Notes under the pieces: model-generated | The model's database searches: none | What the model was told of the DNA's origin: nothing | The model's input: the letters and a program-made list of their open reading frames with translations, nothing else | Assembly: GCA_031268095.1 (NCBI GenBank) | Contig: JAIRXU010000072.1 | Coordinates: 1 to 64,000, forward strand | Direction: 5' to 3' | Origin: Oscillospiraceae bacterium | GTDB taxonomy: Bacteria; Bacillota; Clostridia; Oscillospirales; Acutalibacteraceae | Length of the DNA stretch: 64,000 bases | Made by a program: the position numbers and the translations under genes | Shown here: positions 46,153-54,328 of the stretch, piece by piece | How positions within the stretch are numbered: position 1 is the stretch's first letter | Layout of the letters: the number at the start of each line of letters is the position of its first letter

Positions 46153-47102
46153 GTGATTCGGCGTATTCCAGCGGTGATTCAGCAGCACCAGAACGCGTTG
46201 CGTGCTTCAGCGGTGAGCCGCCATCGCTGGAGCACACTGTGTGCTGTTGCGCTGACGGTGCGCAGCGCCAGTCTGCGACGCGTCCGCCTTTTATTGTTTC
46301 AAACCGGGATCTCTTTGACGCGGCAATCCGAGCTTGCGGCGAAAAAAGATCCCGGAGCGGGATTGGAACGTTGGGCGAAAAAGCGCTCCATGGTATTGTA
46401 AAGCTTTATTGCGCGGAAGGCGATGGCGCCAGCTGCGAGGTTCGCGTTGGACGCTACGTGGCAGATGTGGTGGGAGAATCTGGGGTTTTGGAGGTCCAAA
46501 CCAGGGATTTCGGGCGGCTGCGGCCCAAGCTCGCGGCTTTTTTGTCCGTGACCCAGGTAACGGTCGTGCATCCGATTGCCGCGGAAAAGTGGATTTGCTG
46601 GGCTGACCCCAATACCGGAGAACTGCGTAGCCGCCGCAAAAGTCCCCGGAAGGGCACAATTTACCATATTTTCCCCGAGTTGTATCGGCTGGGCGATATT
46701 TTTCCGCACCCCAACCTTCGGTTTCGTGTGCTGCTGCTGCAATGGGATGAATATCGGCTGCTGGATGGCGATGGCGCGCAAAAAAAGCGGCGCGCCAGTT
46801 GGGCGGACAAGCAACCACTGGGACTTTGTGCCGACCATCTTTTGGCCGGGCCGGCGGACTACGCCGCCTTGCTCCCTCCGGGTCTGCCGGAATCCTTTAC
46901 CTCTCTGGATCTCAGCCGCCGGGCTGGGATCCCGCGCGACTTGGCGCAAACGACGCTGCTGGTGATGACCCGCGCTGGAGCCGTGGTATGCACCGGTAAA
47001 GCGGGGCGAAGCAAAGCCTACCGGGTGGCCGCCAAAGAGGAAATGACGCGGGTGGAGCGACAAAGAATTGCTTTATTCGACGAAACGGGGGAATTGTGTT
47101 GA
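46149..47102 (+). CDS. Unknown protein with nuclease-like core and C-terminal winged helix
   Basis: A 317-residue protein starting at an ATG that overlaps the upstream stop (ATGA). Residues 1-50 look poorly conserved and may not be real; the core starts near NRDLFDAAIRACGEKRSRSG. Spaced residues E77 (GEKALHG), D106 (YVADVV) and E115/Q117 (LEVQT) fit the E-D-ExQ pattern of PD-(D/E)XK nucleases. The last 70 residues resemble a winged helix (LDLSRRAGIPRDLAQTTLLVMTRAGAVV). It overlaps mltG by seven bases. A DNA-processing or regulatory function is possible; no characterised family was recognised. Confidence 0.55.
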   Translation: MSDSAYSSGDSAAPERVACFSGEPPSLEHTVCCCADGAQRQSATRPPFIVSNRDLFDAAIRACGEKRSRSGIGTLGEKALHGIVKLYCAEGDGASCEVRVGRYVADVVGESGVLEVQTRDFGRLRPKLAAFLSVTQVTVVHPIAAEKWICWADPNTGELRSRRKSPRKGTIYHIFPELYRLGDIFPHPNLRFRVLLLQWDEYRLLDGDGAQKKRRASWADKQPLGLCADHLLAGPADYAALLPPGLPESFTSLDLSRRAGIPRDLAQTTLLVMTRAGAVVCTGKAGRSKAYRVAAKEEMTRVERQRIALFDETGELC

Positions 47103-48064
47103 AGAGAAAAATCTGGTGGGTTCCGGCGTTGCTTCTGGTGTTGCTGAGCGCCTGCGCGCCAACCGTGCCCGCGCAGGAAACCGGCGCCGGACCCTTTGAG
47201 ACGGCCGAAGTTCCGCTGTCCTGGAATCAATGGCCGGACACATCCCCTTCGGCGCCTTCACAGGAGGAACCTCCAGCGGCACAGACGCCGCTTTCCGGAA
47301 ATCCTTCCGCCAAAACCAGTGCGCGCCAGCCCGGCGCCGCACCATCAATAACCGCCAAGACGGTTTCCGCAGACTCACAGCCGCCCTCCACCGAGCGAGC
47401 CGTGGTGCGGATTGTCGTGCCGGAAGGCAGCACCTTCTACCAGATTGCAAGGCAGCTGGACTCCAAAGGGATCTGTTCTGAGAAGGCGTTCTATGACGCG
47501 GCTCAAGCGTATCGGGTCCAGTCCTTTACCGTCCCCGTACGCAGCGACCGCTGCTACCATCTGGAAGGCTACCTTTTCCCGGACACGTATGAATTTTACC
47601 AAGGCAGCGACCCGGTAGAAGTCCTGCGCCGCATGCTCAATAATTACGCCGCCAAGTCCGGTTTGCCCGCCGACGAGACGCTGGTTCTGGCCTCCATCGT
47701 TGAACGGGAAGCCCGCAGCGCGGAACATATGGCAATGGTGGCTTCGGTCTTCCGCAACCGTTTGGCCAAGGGCATGAAACTCCAGGCGGACTCTACCATC
47801 ACTTACGTCGAACAGTCCATTAAACCAAACGCCCTCGTTCCGGATCCGGGCCGCTTCGCCGCGCTCTACAATACTTACAAATGCGCCGCGCTCCCCGCCG
47901 GGCCGATCTGCTGCCCCGGTGTGCGCGCCATCAACGCCGCCCGCAACCCCGCCAAATCCGATTACCTATATTTCTTTTTTGGCAACGACAACCAGAATCA
48001 TTATTCCGTTACGCTGGAAGAGCACGAGGCGCGGATGAAGCAATACGGCGTACAGTATGATTAA
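47096..48064 (+). CDS. mltG: Endolytic transglycosylase MltG-like lipoprotein
   Basis: A 322-residue YceG/MltG-family protein. It has a lipoprotein signal (MLKRKIWWVPALLLVLLSAC, lipobox LSAC with Cys20), a proline- and serine-rich linker to about residue 100, a LysM-like segment, then the YceG catalytic domain. The catalytic glutamate is E203 in LASIVEREARS, and GPICCPGVRAINAARNPAKSDYLYFFF is typical. It cuts nascent glycan strands at the membrane. Family members are usually anchored by a transmembrane helix, so lipid anchoring is unusual. GTG 47096 follows GGGGG; a TTG at 47099 is possible. It overlaps the upstream gene by seven bases. Confidence 0.88.
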   Translation: MLKRKIWWVPALLLVLLSACAPTVPAQETGAGPFETAEVPLSWNQWPDTSPSAPSQEEPPAAQTPLSGNPSAKTSARQPGAAPSITAKTVSADSQPPSTERAVVRIVVPEGSTFYQIARQLDSKGICSEKAFYDAAQAYRVQSFTVPVRSDRCYHLEGYLFPDTYEFYQGSDPVEVLRRMLNNYAAKSGLPADETLVLASIVEREARSAEHMAMVASVFRNRLAKGMKLQADSTITYVEQSIKPNALVPDPGRFAALYNTYKCAALPAGPICCPGVRAINAARNPAKSDYLYFFFGNDNQNHYSVTLEEHEARMKQYGVQYD

Positions 48065-48085
48065 AAAAACCGCCCAATCGGACGG
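48063..48085 (-). terminator. Intrinsic terminator of the secreted-protein transcript
   Basis: Minus strand CCGTCC-GATT-GGGCGG hairpin (48070-48085) followed by seven T (48063-48069). It overlaps the mltG stop codon on the opposite strand. Confidence 0.8.
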
Positions 48086-48204
48086 CACCGCGCAGTTCTT
48101 GGCTGCACAAAACAGGAAAACCTCCCTCTCTCTTCGGGTTCCCTCGTGAACTGAATCACGCATAAAAGATATTTCATCCCAAACATCAATGGGGGGAAAG
48201 CTGA

Positions 48205-48978
48205 TTAGTCGGCCGCTTCAGTGGTCAGGATAGCGGTCAGAGCCTTTGTGACCGGAGAATTTTTGGGGAGTGTCCAGCCGGTCTCAGACGTCAGGCTGGC
48301 GGCTTTGGCGGTAACAGCGTCAATGCCAACGTCCAACCGATATTCTGTTCTCTGGAGATATCTCTCGCCCGGAAAATTTACCGTTACCAAGCCTTTTATC
48401 AGTGACGGGCGCATGCTTCCCGGCGGAACCATACCAATAAAGTAGAAGGACCCGTCGCCAGGATTATAGTACCAGCGATCCAGGCAGGCGGCAGGATCCT
48501 TGAGCGCCGCCGGGTCGGTGATCAAATCAGTAAAGTCCAATAAAATATTTTCATTCAGCGCAGAGCAAGGCCGTCCTTTCCCATCCCGCGGCAGAGCGGT
48601 CGGAACTGCTCGCGCCGTCGCCGCGGGTTCCTGCAACGCCTTAAAACAGTATGCATCGCTCTGAACCCAAGAGTGAACATAGTATGTATCGTATGTATCC
48701 GACCATCCCGCCAATGCCGTCCGTTCCTGGAAACCGAGCCGGATCAAATATCTCTCTTTCCCAATATTGCTCACAGCAATTTCCCGTGAAACGTAGTCGG
48801 CCGCTTCGCTGGTTTGCCCGGTCAATTCATAAAGCGTTGCGCTCCCGTCAGTGATACGGCTGTTCTCTATTTTCTCTGTTTCGGTACACCATGCGAAGGA
48901 AGAGCTGGCGCTAAAGAATAGGACTGCTGCTGTCAACGTCAAAAGAATACGGAAACCGACGCCGGCGCCAACCAGCAT
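48205..48978 (-). CDS. Secreted TasA/camelysin-like protein
   Basis: A 257-residue protein with a signal peptide (FRILLTLTAAVLFFSASSSFAWC) followed by a beta-rich domain. The signal peptide lies near a SipW-type signal peptidase (49220-50428) and, like TasA/CalY proteins, the mature N-terminus has a strand-forming SRITDGSATLYELTG region. The similarity is of general type only; a repeat or metal motif was not seen. ATG 48978 has GGAG 3 bases upstream, and a TTG at 48987 is an alternative start. A biofilm or surface fibre role is inferred from the pair. Confidence 0.6.
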   Translation of the reverse strand: MLVGAGVGFRILLTLTAAVLFFSASSSFAWCTETEKIENSRITDGSATLYELTGQTSEAADYVSREIAVSNIGKERYLIRLGFQERTALAGWSDTYDTYYVHSWVQSDAYCFKALQEPAATARAVPTALPRDGKGRPCSALNENILLDFTDLITDPAALKDPAACLDRWYYNPGDGSFYFIGMVPPGSMRPSLIKGLVTVNFPGERYLQRTEYRLDVGIDAVTAKAASLTSETGWTLPKNSPVTKALTAILTTEAAD

Positions 48979-49219
48979 TTTCTCCAAGCGGCCCCTGCTT
49001 CGCCTCCTACTGATTTTCCGCTTCCATCGGGGCGGGAAACGGACGCGGAAGCCTTGCCGCCGCGCCCGCCTCTTTTAAACTTCCTTGCTTTTATACGACT
49101 ATCAACATCCTGCGCTTGCTACGTCCTTACGTCCTTGCCGTTTCACGTCCTGCCAGGATGATTGATGCGAAGGGGATATAGAACCCCGCGGGACCTGGTC
49201 GCGCCGCGGGAGGTCTACC

Positions 49220-50428
49220 TTAAGGAGCGGCGGAAGCCGCGGATTCTTTGTTCCGTTTCCGGAACACGGCGCACCAGCACCGCTGAACAGTTTCATGCAG
49301 CGTCTCATTCTCCTCCTTGCGCAGCCAGGAAAGCGGCCGGGCCATGAGGAGGGAGCAAAGCAGCAGCGAAGAGCAGAGAATAGCGGTCAGAAACCGGTGC
49401 TCCCGCGCGACTTTCAGGACCTTGCCCAGGCGGCGAATGGTAAAAATCTTCTTGCCGATCAAGGCGTCCTCCGAGATAGGGGGATCCTCTGATTGGTTAT
49501 GGTCACCTTTGGTGACAAAACAGCGGCCCAATTGGTTGCTGAGGTCTTCGCGTACGGCAACAACCCGGTGCGTCAGGCTGACGGAGACTTCGCCGTCCTT
49601 GGTGACGGGGTTGGTGCGGAAGGTAATAATGTCGCCCACCTTCACGTCCTCCGGCCGGATCTCCCGCACGACGATGGCGTCGCCTCTGAGGAACCCGCCG
49701 ATGGGGGTGGTGCCGTCCGTCTGCTCGGTAGGGGTCATGGAGTCGGTCAGGACGGTATAAAAATGAAATCCAAAGATAGATTTTTCCGGATTTTTGCTGA
49801 CGGCAAAGAGAATTGATCCCGCAACGATCAGCAAACACACGGCAGAAACCGTAAAATTGCCTAACTTATTTAGCCTGGTTAAATGTTTTTTTTTTCGAAA
49901 TGGGCGGGCAATCTCAATCACGTCTGCGTCGTCGTCGGTGGATGTCAGCCATGTGATGAATTTCTTGACTTTGGATTGGGCCTTGATGCTGTCAGGTTCC
50001 GGTGCTGCCGGAGAAACCGCCGGCCCGCTGTCCGCCGGCGCGGCATACACACCGAGCGCGGGAAGCTCTACCTTCCCCTCTTCCCGAACCGATTGGATGG
50101 GAACCGGTTCCCGCAGGTTCTCCGGCAAGCGGAAGCTTTGGCTGTTGACGATATCATACGAGGTGATGGGGCCGGTATTTTGCGCCGCCACCGGCGCGGG
50201 CGGCGCTGCCGCCGTCCAATCCAAATAGCCATCTTGGATGGCGGTGTGCAGCCAGGGCGCATACCCATCGCTGTCGTAAGCGCCGCTGTCATCCAGATAG
50301 TCTTGCGCATAAGCCGGAGAAAGATAATCGACAGAAGGGTACGGCTCAACCGGCTGCGACCGCCCCGGTGCGGTGTAGGGACCCGGAGAGGGACGTCCGC
50401 TCCTATAAGACGGAATCTCGTTCGTCAC
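49220..50428 (-). CDS. Signal peptidase I, SipW/ER type, with long N-terminal extension
   Basis: A 402-residue signal peptidase. Residues 1-190 are a low-complexity, proline- and tyrosine-rich cytoplasmic tail without known motifs. A transmembrane segment (about 191-212) precedes the catalytic domain. The catalytic serine lies in TDSMTP, and the second catalytic residue is histidine in SLTHRVV rather than lysine, which marks the ER/archaeal SipW type. A TKGDHNQ motif and a C-terminal membrane segment follow. GTG 50428 has AGGAGG 6 bases upstream. It likely processes the secreted protein encoded downstream. Confidence 0.88.
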   Translation of the reverse strand: MTNEIPSYRSGRPSPGPYTAPGRSQPVEPYPSVDYLSPAYAQDYLDDSGAYDSDGYAPWLHTAIQDGYLDWTAAAPPAPVAAQNTGPITSYDIVNSQSFRLPENLREPVPIQSVREEGKVELPALGVYAAPADSGPAVSPAAPEPDSIKAQSKVKKFITWLTSTDDDADVIEIARPFRKKKHLTRLNKLGNFTVSAVCLLIVAGSILFAVSKNPEKSIFGFHFYTVLTDSMTPTEQTDGTTPIGGFLRGDAIVVREIRPEDVKVGDIITFRTNPVTKDGEVSVSLTHRVVAVREDLSNQLGRCFVTKGDHNQSEDPPISEDALIGKKIFTIRRLGKVLKVAREHRFLTAILCSSLLLCSLLMARPLSWLRKEENETLHETVQRCWCAVFRKRNKESAASAAP

Positions 50429-50639
50429 GCGAACCCTCCTTTCTGCGTGAATGGACCGATTGCGGCAGTGCGAAAAACAGAGCACCTGCGCGGCGCCTGA
50501 CAAATCCAGGGCGGCGCAAGCACACGCTCCAACGGTCAGCTGTCCGCAGCGCGGAGGCTTTCCACTTCCCTGCTTTTTTCGTCCCTGCGCATTCTCGTCC
50601 CCGGCGGCCGCATGGGCGGCGGACCGGTTTCTTGGGTGT
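50429..50639 (-). promoter_or_regulatory. Long GC-rich leader of the signal peptidase transcript
   Basis: The transcript from the promoter at 50640-50668 has an unusually long leader of about 200 bases with many potential pairings, for example GCTG-CGGA-CAGC at 50539-50550. Part of it (AAGTGGAAAGCCTCCG, near 50552-50567) resembles a piece of c-di-GMP-I riboswitches but lacks their full core. No ORF of note was found in it. A regulatory structure is plausible but unproven. Confidence 0.3.
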
Positions 50640-50668
50640 AGTATAGCTGTTTGTCCTGTTAAAGTCAA
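50640..50668 (-). promoter_or_regulatory. SigA-type promoter of the signal peptidase gene
   Basis: Minus strand TTGACT (50663-50668), 17-base spacer, TATACT (50640-50645). It diverges from the glycyl-radical operon promoter. Confidence 0.85.
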
Positions 50669-50841
50669 GAGCTTTTTCGCGATAAATCGGCGATATCTGA
50701 AGAAAATTTGTCGGCTTCCCAAAGAACGGCAAGTCCGGAAACGACAAATCAACAGGAATTCCCAACCGATGAGCATACTCTGGGAAATCACCCCCAGTCT
50801 AGTGGAATAGTGAATTTTTCTAAAATTCTTCAAAAATACCA

Positions 50842-50870
50842 TTGCTTTTTTATCCTTTTTCTAATATAAT
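50842..50870 (+). promoter_or_regulatory. SigA-type promoter of the glycyl-radical operon
   Basis: TTGCTT (50842-50847), 17-base AT-rich spacer, TATAAT (50865-50870). The start near 50877 gives a leader of about 48 bases. Confidence 0.75.
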
Positions 50871-50924
50871 AAGAGAATGTAAGAATGAGTCGTAACCTAT
50901 ACGCGAAAAGGGGGATCTTCTATT

Positions 50925-53900
50925 ATGTCCACAGCTTCCATTCCCGCGGCGCGGCATTTGCAGGCGAAAAACCCCGCCGAGCAGACCTTGCGCGTCGCGA
51001 AAATCCAGCGCACCTGCGTTCACGACGGACCAGGCCTGCGCACCACTGTTTTCTTCAAAGGCTGCGGCTTGCGCTGCCTTTGGTGTCAGAATCCTGAAAA
51101 CCTCTCTGCCGCGCCGCTAGAAGGTGACGTCTTCGTATCCACCGAAGAAATTGCTTCCGTCTTGCGCAAGGACGCAGCTTATTACCGGGCAACGGGAGGC
51201 GGCGTCACCCTCTCCGGCGGGGAACCGCTGCTCCAAAACCCCGCAGAGCTCACCCGACTGCTGACGGCGCTGAAGAAAGACGGGATTCCGGTTTCCGTCG
51301 AAACCACGCTGTTTGTCCCTTGGGATCATATCGAGCCTCTGGTTCCTTTCATCGATCTGTTCCTGGTGGACTTCAAGGTCATCGGCAACAGCGGGACCCA
51401 CAAAGCCCTGACGGGCCAGGACGACCACCTGATCCAGGAAAATTTTCTCCAGCTGCTGGCTCTGGAGCCCCAACCGAAGGTCCGCTGCCGGATGGTGATG
51501 GTTCCCGGCCAAAACGACAGTCCCGCGCAGATCAAGGCGGCGGCGGACTACCTCAAATCTTTAGACGTCACACAGCTGGAATTGCTGCAATACCATACCC
51601 TGCATGAGGACAAAGCCAAGCGCTTGGGGCTGGATATTCCCCAGCTGGGGATCTCCCCGGCGCAGGGGCTGGTTTCCCTCAAGGCCGGTGCGGAGCGGTT
51701 CCGCGCCGAGGGCATTGACATTTTCAGCGACGCGCTCCAGCCGAAGCCCCAGCCCGCCCAGTTCACCAAGCGTGTGCTGCGCATCCAGCAGGAAATCAGG
51801 GAGAACCCCCGGGAAATCAGTTTCGAGACCTCGTTGCTGAAGACAAATTATTATAAGAAATATAACGGCTTTGCTAAGCCTGTGCACATCCACCGGGCGG
51901 AGCGGCTGCATTATGTCCTGGACCGGCGGAGTCTCAACGTCTATCCCGGAGAACTGATCGTCGGCAACTTCACCGAAAAACGCGTTGGCGGACAGATCTG
52001 GGAAGAGCAGTACGGCCCGCTCTACATCTCGTTCCTGTATAAAGCCGACCGGATGACCCCGGTCCCGTTCATCAGCACGGCGGAAGAGCGCAAACAATTC
52101 TACACCAAAATCTTCCCCTACTGGCTCCCCCGCTGCATCATCGGCCGCTTCACCAGCCTCGACGGCCCGGCGCAGCTGGTCCAATCGCTTTCGTCCGTGG
52201 CGGAGCAGCGGGTCGGGTTCAACAATAATTTCGCCGGGATCGCCCACTTCATTGTCAACTTCGAACGCATGCTGACGCTGGGAACCACCGGCCTGAAGGC
52301 GGAAGTCCGTCAGACCGCGAAAGAACACCCCGAACATAACCGCGACCTTTACCGCGGCATGCTGATCGCGCTGGACGCGCTGGAGAGCTTCGCCGCCCGG
52401 TATGCCGCGTTGATTCAGAAGCAGTGCAACATCGCGACGGATCCGAACCGCAAGGCAGAGTTGGCGCTGATGGCGGAAGTCTGCCGCCGGGTTCCGAAGT
52501 ATCCGGCCCGGACGTTCCATGAAGCGCTGCAAAGCATGATGTTTCTGCAAATCGCCCTGTGCACGGAAGGCTATGAAAACGCCGTATCGTATGGCCGGGT
52601 GGATCAGATCCTTCAGCCTTATTATGAAAAGGACCTGGCTGACGGGCGCATCACTTACGACCAGGCGAAGGAACTGCTGAGCCTCTGGGTGCTGAAGATG
52701 GATGAATGCATCCTCATCAACGACGGGGACGGGCTGCTCAATGTTTCGAAGCTCTTCGAGACCCTCTCCACCGACCAGGCCCTGACGTTCGGCGGGACGA
52801 AGCCGGACGGCGGCGACGCCACCAATGACCTAACCTTCATGTTCATTGATATCTGCGAGCTGCTGCCGCTTTCGGTCAATATGTGCGCCCGCATCCACAA
52901 AGACAGCCCCCAGCCTTACCTCGACCGGCTGGCGGAGATTTACATCAACGGCTGCCCCATGCCCGAGCTCTTCGCGGACGACGTTTACTTCGACACCCTC
53001 CAGAGTCACTACGGCGCTTCGCCCGAAAACGCCCGAAATTATTCGATTGTCGGCTGCGTGGAACCGATTGCTTCGCCGGACCACTTCGGCAACACCGATT
53101 CGGCCAACATGAACGTCACTTTGCCGCTGCTCCAGGCCATGAAGGGACAGCGGGATGATCTCTGGAATTTCGACGTGCCAACGCAGATTGAGAAATTCGC
53201 CACCCGGACCATTGAGTACTTCACCCAGGGGAAAGAACCCCTGGGGCAGAAAATCCGGCAGATGCGCAAGACGCAGCTCCGCCGCCGGGGCGAAGCTCGG
53301 GGCCAGTTTGTCTATGACCCGCCAAAGGACATGGATCAACTGCTGGACCGGTTCCAAAAGCGGCTGAATTTTCTCGCCCGCTCCATCCTCGCGGACCAGC
53401 AGAAGATTGAAAAAGTCTTGTCCCAGCACTTCACTACCCCCCTGGCCTCCTCTCTTTATCCCAGTTGTGTGCGCCGGGGCCTGGATGCCTACGAAGGCGG
53501 GGCGGATTACAATTCCGCCGGGATCCAGGGCGTCGGAATCACCGACGCGGCGGACTCCCTGCTCGCCATTGACGAGCTGGTTTTCCGTCAGCGGAAGTAT
53601 ACGCTGCTGGACATGATCTACGCTGCGGACGACAACTTCGAGGGCGAGCGAAACCAGCAGATCCTCAACGATATTCTGGCTTTGCCGAAGTTCGGGGACG
53701 ACCGCGGCACGGACAGCGTTCGTTGGGTCACGAAGGTGATGGAGATATTCAACATCGCTCTGGCGCAATGCCCCTTCACCGTCCGGGCCGGCGGAACCGA
53801 TCCGCAGCACGCCAAAGGCCGCTATGCCGCCGGGTATTACGCGCTGAACACGTCCGACCGGTATGGGAAATACACCCAGGCCCTGCCCTCCGGACGGAAG

Positions 53901-54284
53901 GCGGGCATCCCTCTGGCCAACTCCGTCACCCCCCGCTACAGCGCAGAACAGGACGACTTGCTCTCCGCTCTCAACGACATCAGCCAGATCAACTTCCGCG
54001 ATTATGCCGTTAACGGCTCCACCGTGACCTTCACCGTGGACGCGGCGCTCTTCCCGGGAAAAACAGGCGTCCACAATCTGGGATCCATCTTCCAAACCTT
54101 CCTCACCAGCGGCGGGATGCAGTTCCAGCCGAACGTCGTCAGCCGGGAACTGCTGCTGGACGCCTACGAACATCCGGAAAAGCACAAGTACCTCATGGTC
54201 CGGGTGGCCGGATACTGTTCCTATTTCAACGAGCTGTCCGACGACTTGAAGAAGGTGATTATCAATCGGACCTGTTACGCCTGA
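50925..54284 (+). CDS. Fused glycyl-radical activase and glycyl radical enzyme
   Basis: A 1,119-residue fusion. Residues 25-270 are a radical SAM activase: CGLRCLWC (C47, C51, C54) and SGGEP (97-101), without the extra ferredoxin-like insert seen in most non-PFL activases. A short linker (SDALQPKPQPAQ) leads to a full glycyl radical enzyme (about 280-1119): active-site Cys711 and Glu713 in GCVEP and the glycyl radical Gly1096 in RVAGYCSYF near the C-terminus. Normally the activase is a separate protein. The reading frame is continuous with no stop, and motif spacing is normal in both halves. The substrate is unknown: GCVEP is shared by dehydratases, lyases and others. It is first in the operon. 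Confidence 0.9.
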   Translation: MSTASIPAARHLQAKNPAEQTLRVAKIQRTCVHDGPGLRTTVFFKGCGLRCLWCQNPENLSAAPLEGDVFVSTEEIASVLRKDAAYYRATGGGVTLSGGEPLLQNPAELTRLLTALKKDGIPVSVETTLFVPWDHIEPLVPFIDLFLVDFKVIGNSGTHKALTGQDDHLIQENFLQLLALEPQPKVRCRMVMVPGQNDSPAQIKAAADYLKSLDVTQLELLQYHTLHEDKAKRLGLDIPQLGISPAQGLVSLKAGAERFRAEGIDIFSDALQPKPQPAQFTKRVLRIQQEIRENPREISFETSLLKTNYYKKYNGFAKPVHIHRAERLHYVLDRRSLNVYPGELIVGNFTEKRVGGQIWEEQYGPLYISFLYKADRMTPVPFISTAEERKQFYTKIFPYWLPRCIIGRFTSLDGPAQLVQSLSSVAEQRVGFNNNFAGIAHFIVNFERMLTLGTTGLKAEVRQTAKEHPEHNRDLYRGMLIALDALESFAARYAALIQKQCNIATDPNRKAELALMAEVCRRVPKYPARTFHEALQSMMFLQIALCTEGYENAVSYGRVDQILQPYYEKDLADGRITYDQAKELLSLWVLKMDECILINDGDGLLNVSKLFETLSTDQALTFGGTKPDGGDATNDLTFMFIDICELLPLSVNMCARIHKDSPQPYLDRLAEIYINGCPMPELFADDVYFDTLQSHYGASPENARNYSIVGCVEPIASPDHFGNTDSANMNVTLPLLQAMKGQRDDLWNFDVPTQIEKFATRTIEYFTQGKEPLGQKIRQMRKTQLRRRGEARGQFVYDPPKDMDQLLDRFQKRLNFLARSILADQQKIEKVLSQHFTTPLASSLYPSCVRRGLDAYEGGADYNSAGIQGVGITDAADSLLAIDELVFRQRKYTLLDMIYAADDNFEGERNQQILNDILALPKFGDDRGTDSVRWVTKVMEIFNIALAQCPFTVRAGGTDPQHAKGRYAAGYYALNTSDRYGKYTQALPSGRKAGIPLANSVTPRYSAEQDDLLSALNDISQINFRDYAVNGSTVTFTVDAALFPGKTGVHNLGSIFQTFLTSGGMQFQPNVVSRELLLDAYEHPEKHKYLMVRVAGYCSYFNELSDDLKKVIINRTCYA

Positions 54285-54328
54285 CCGATTGCCTTCTATC
54301 ACATTCGGATTCGACGCAGGAGGGTTCT

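Noticed and set aside
50552..50567. Piece resembling a c-di-GMP-I riboswitch in the signal peptidase leader
   Set aside because: Only one conserved stretch is similar; the other required core segments and the tetraloop receptor were not found. It is kept as a generic structured leader only.
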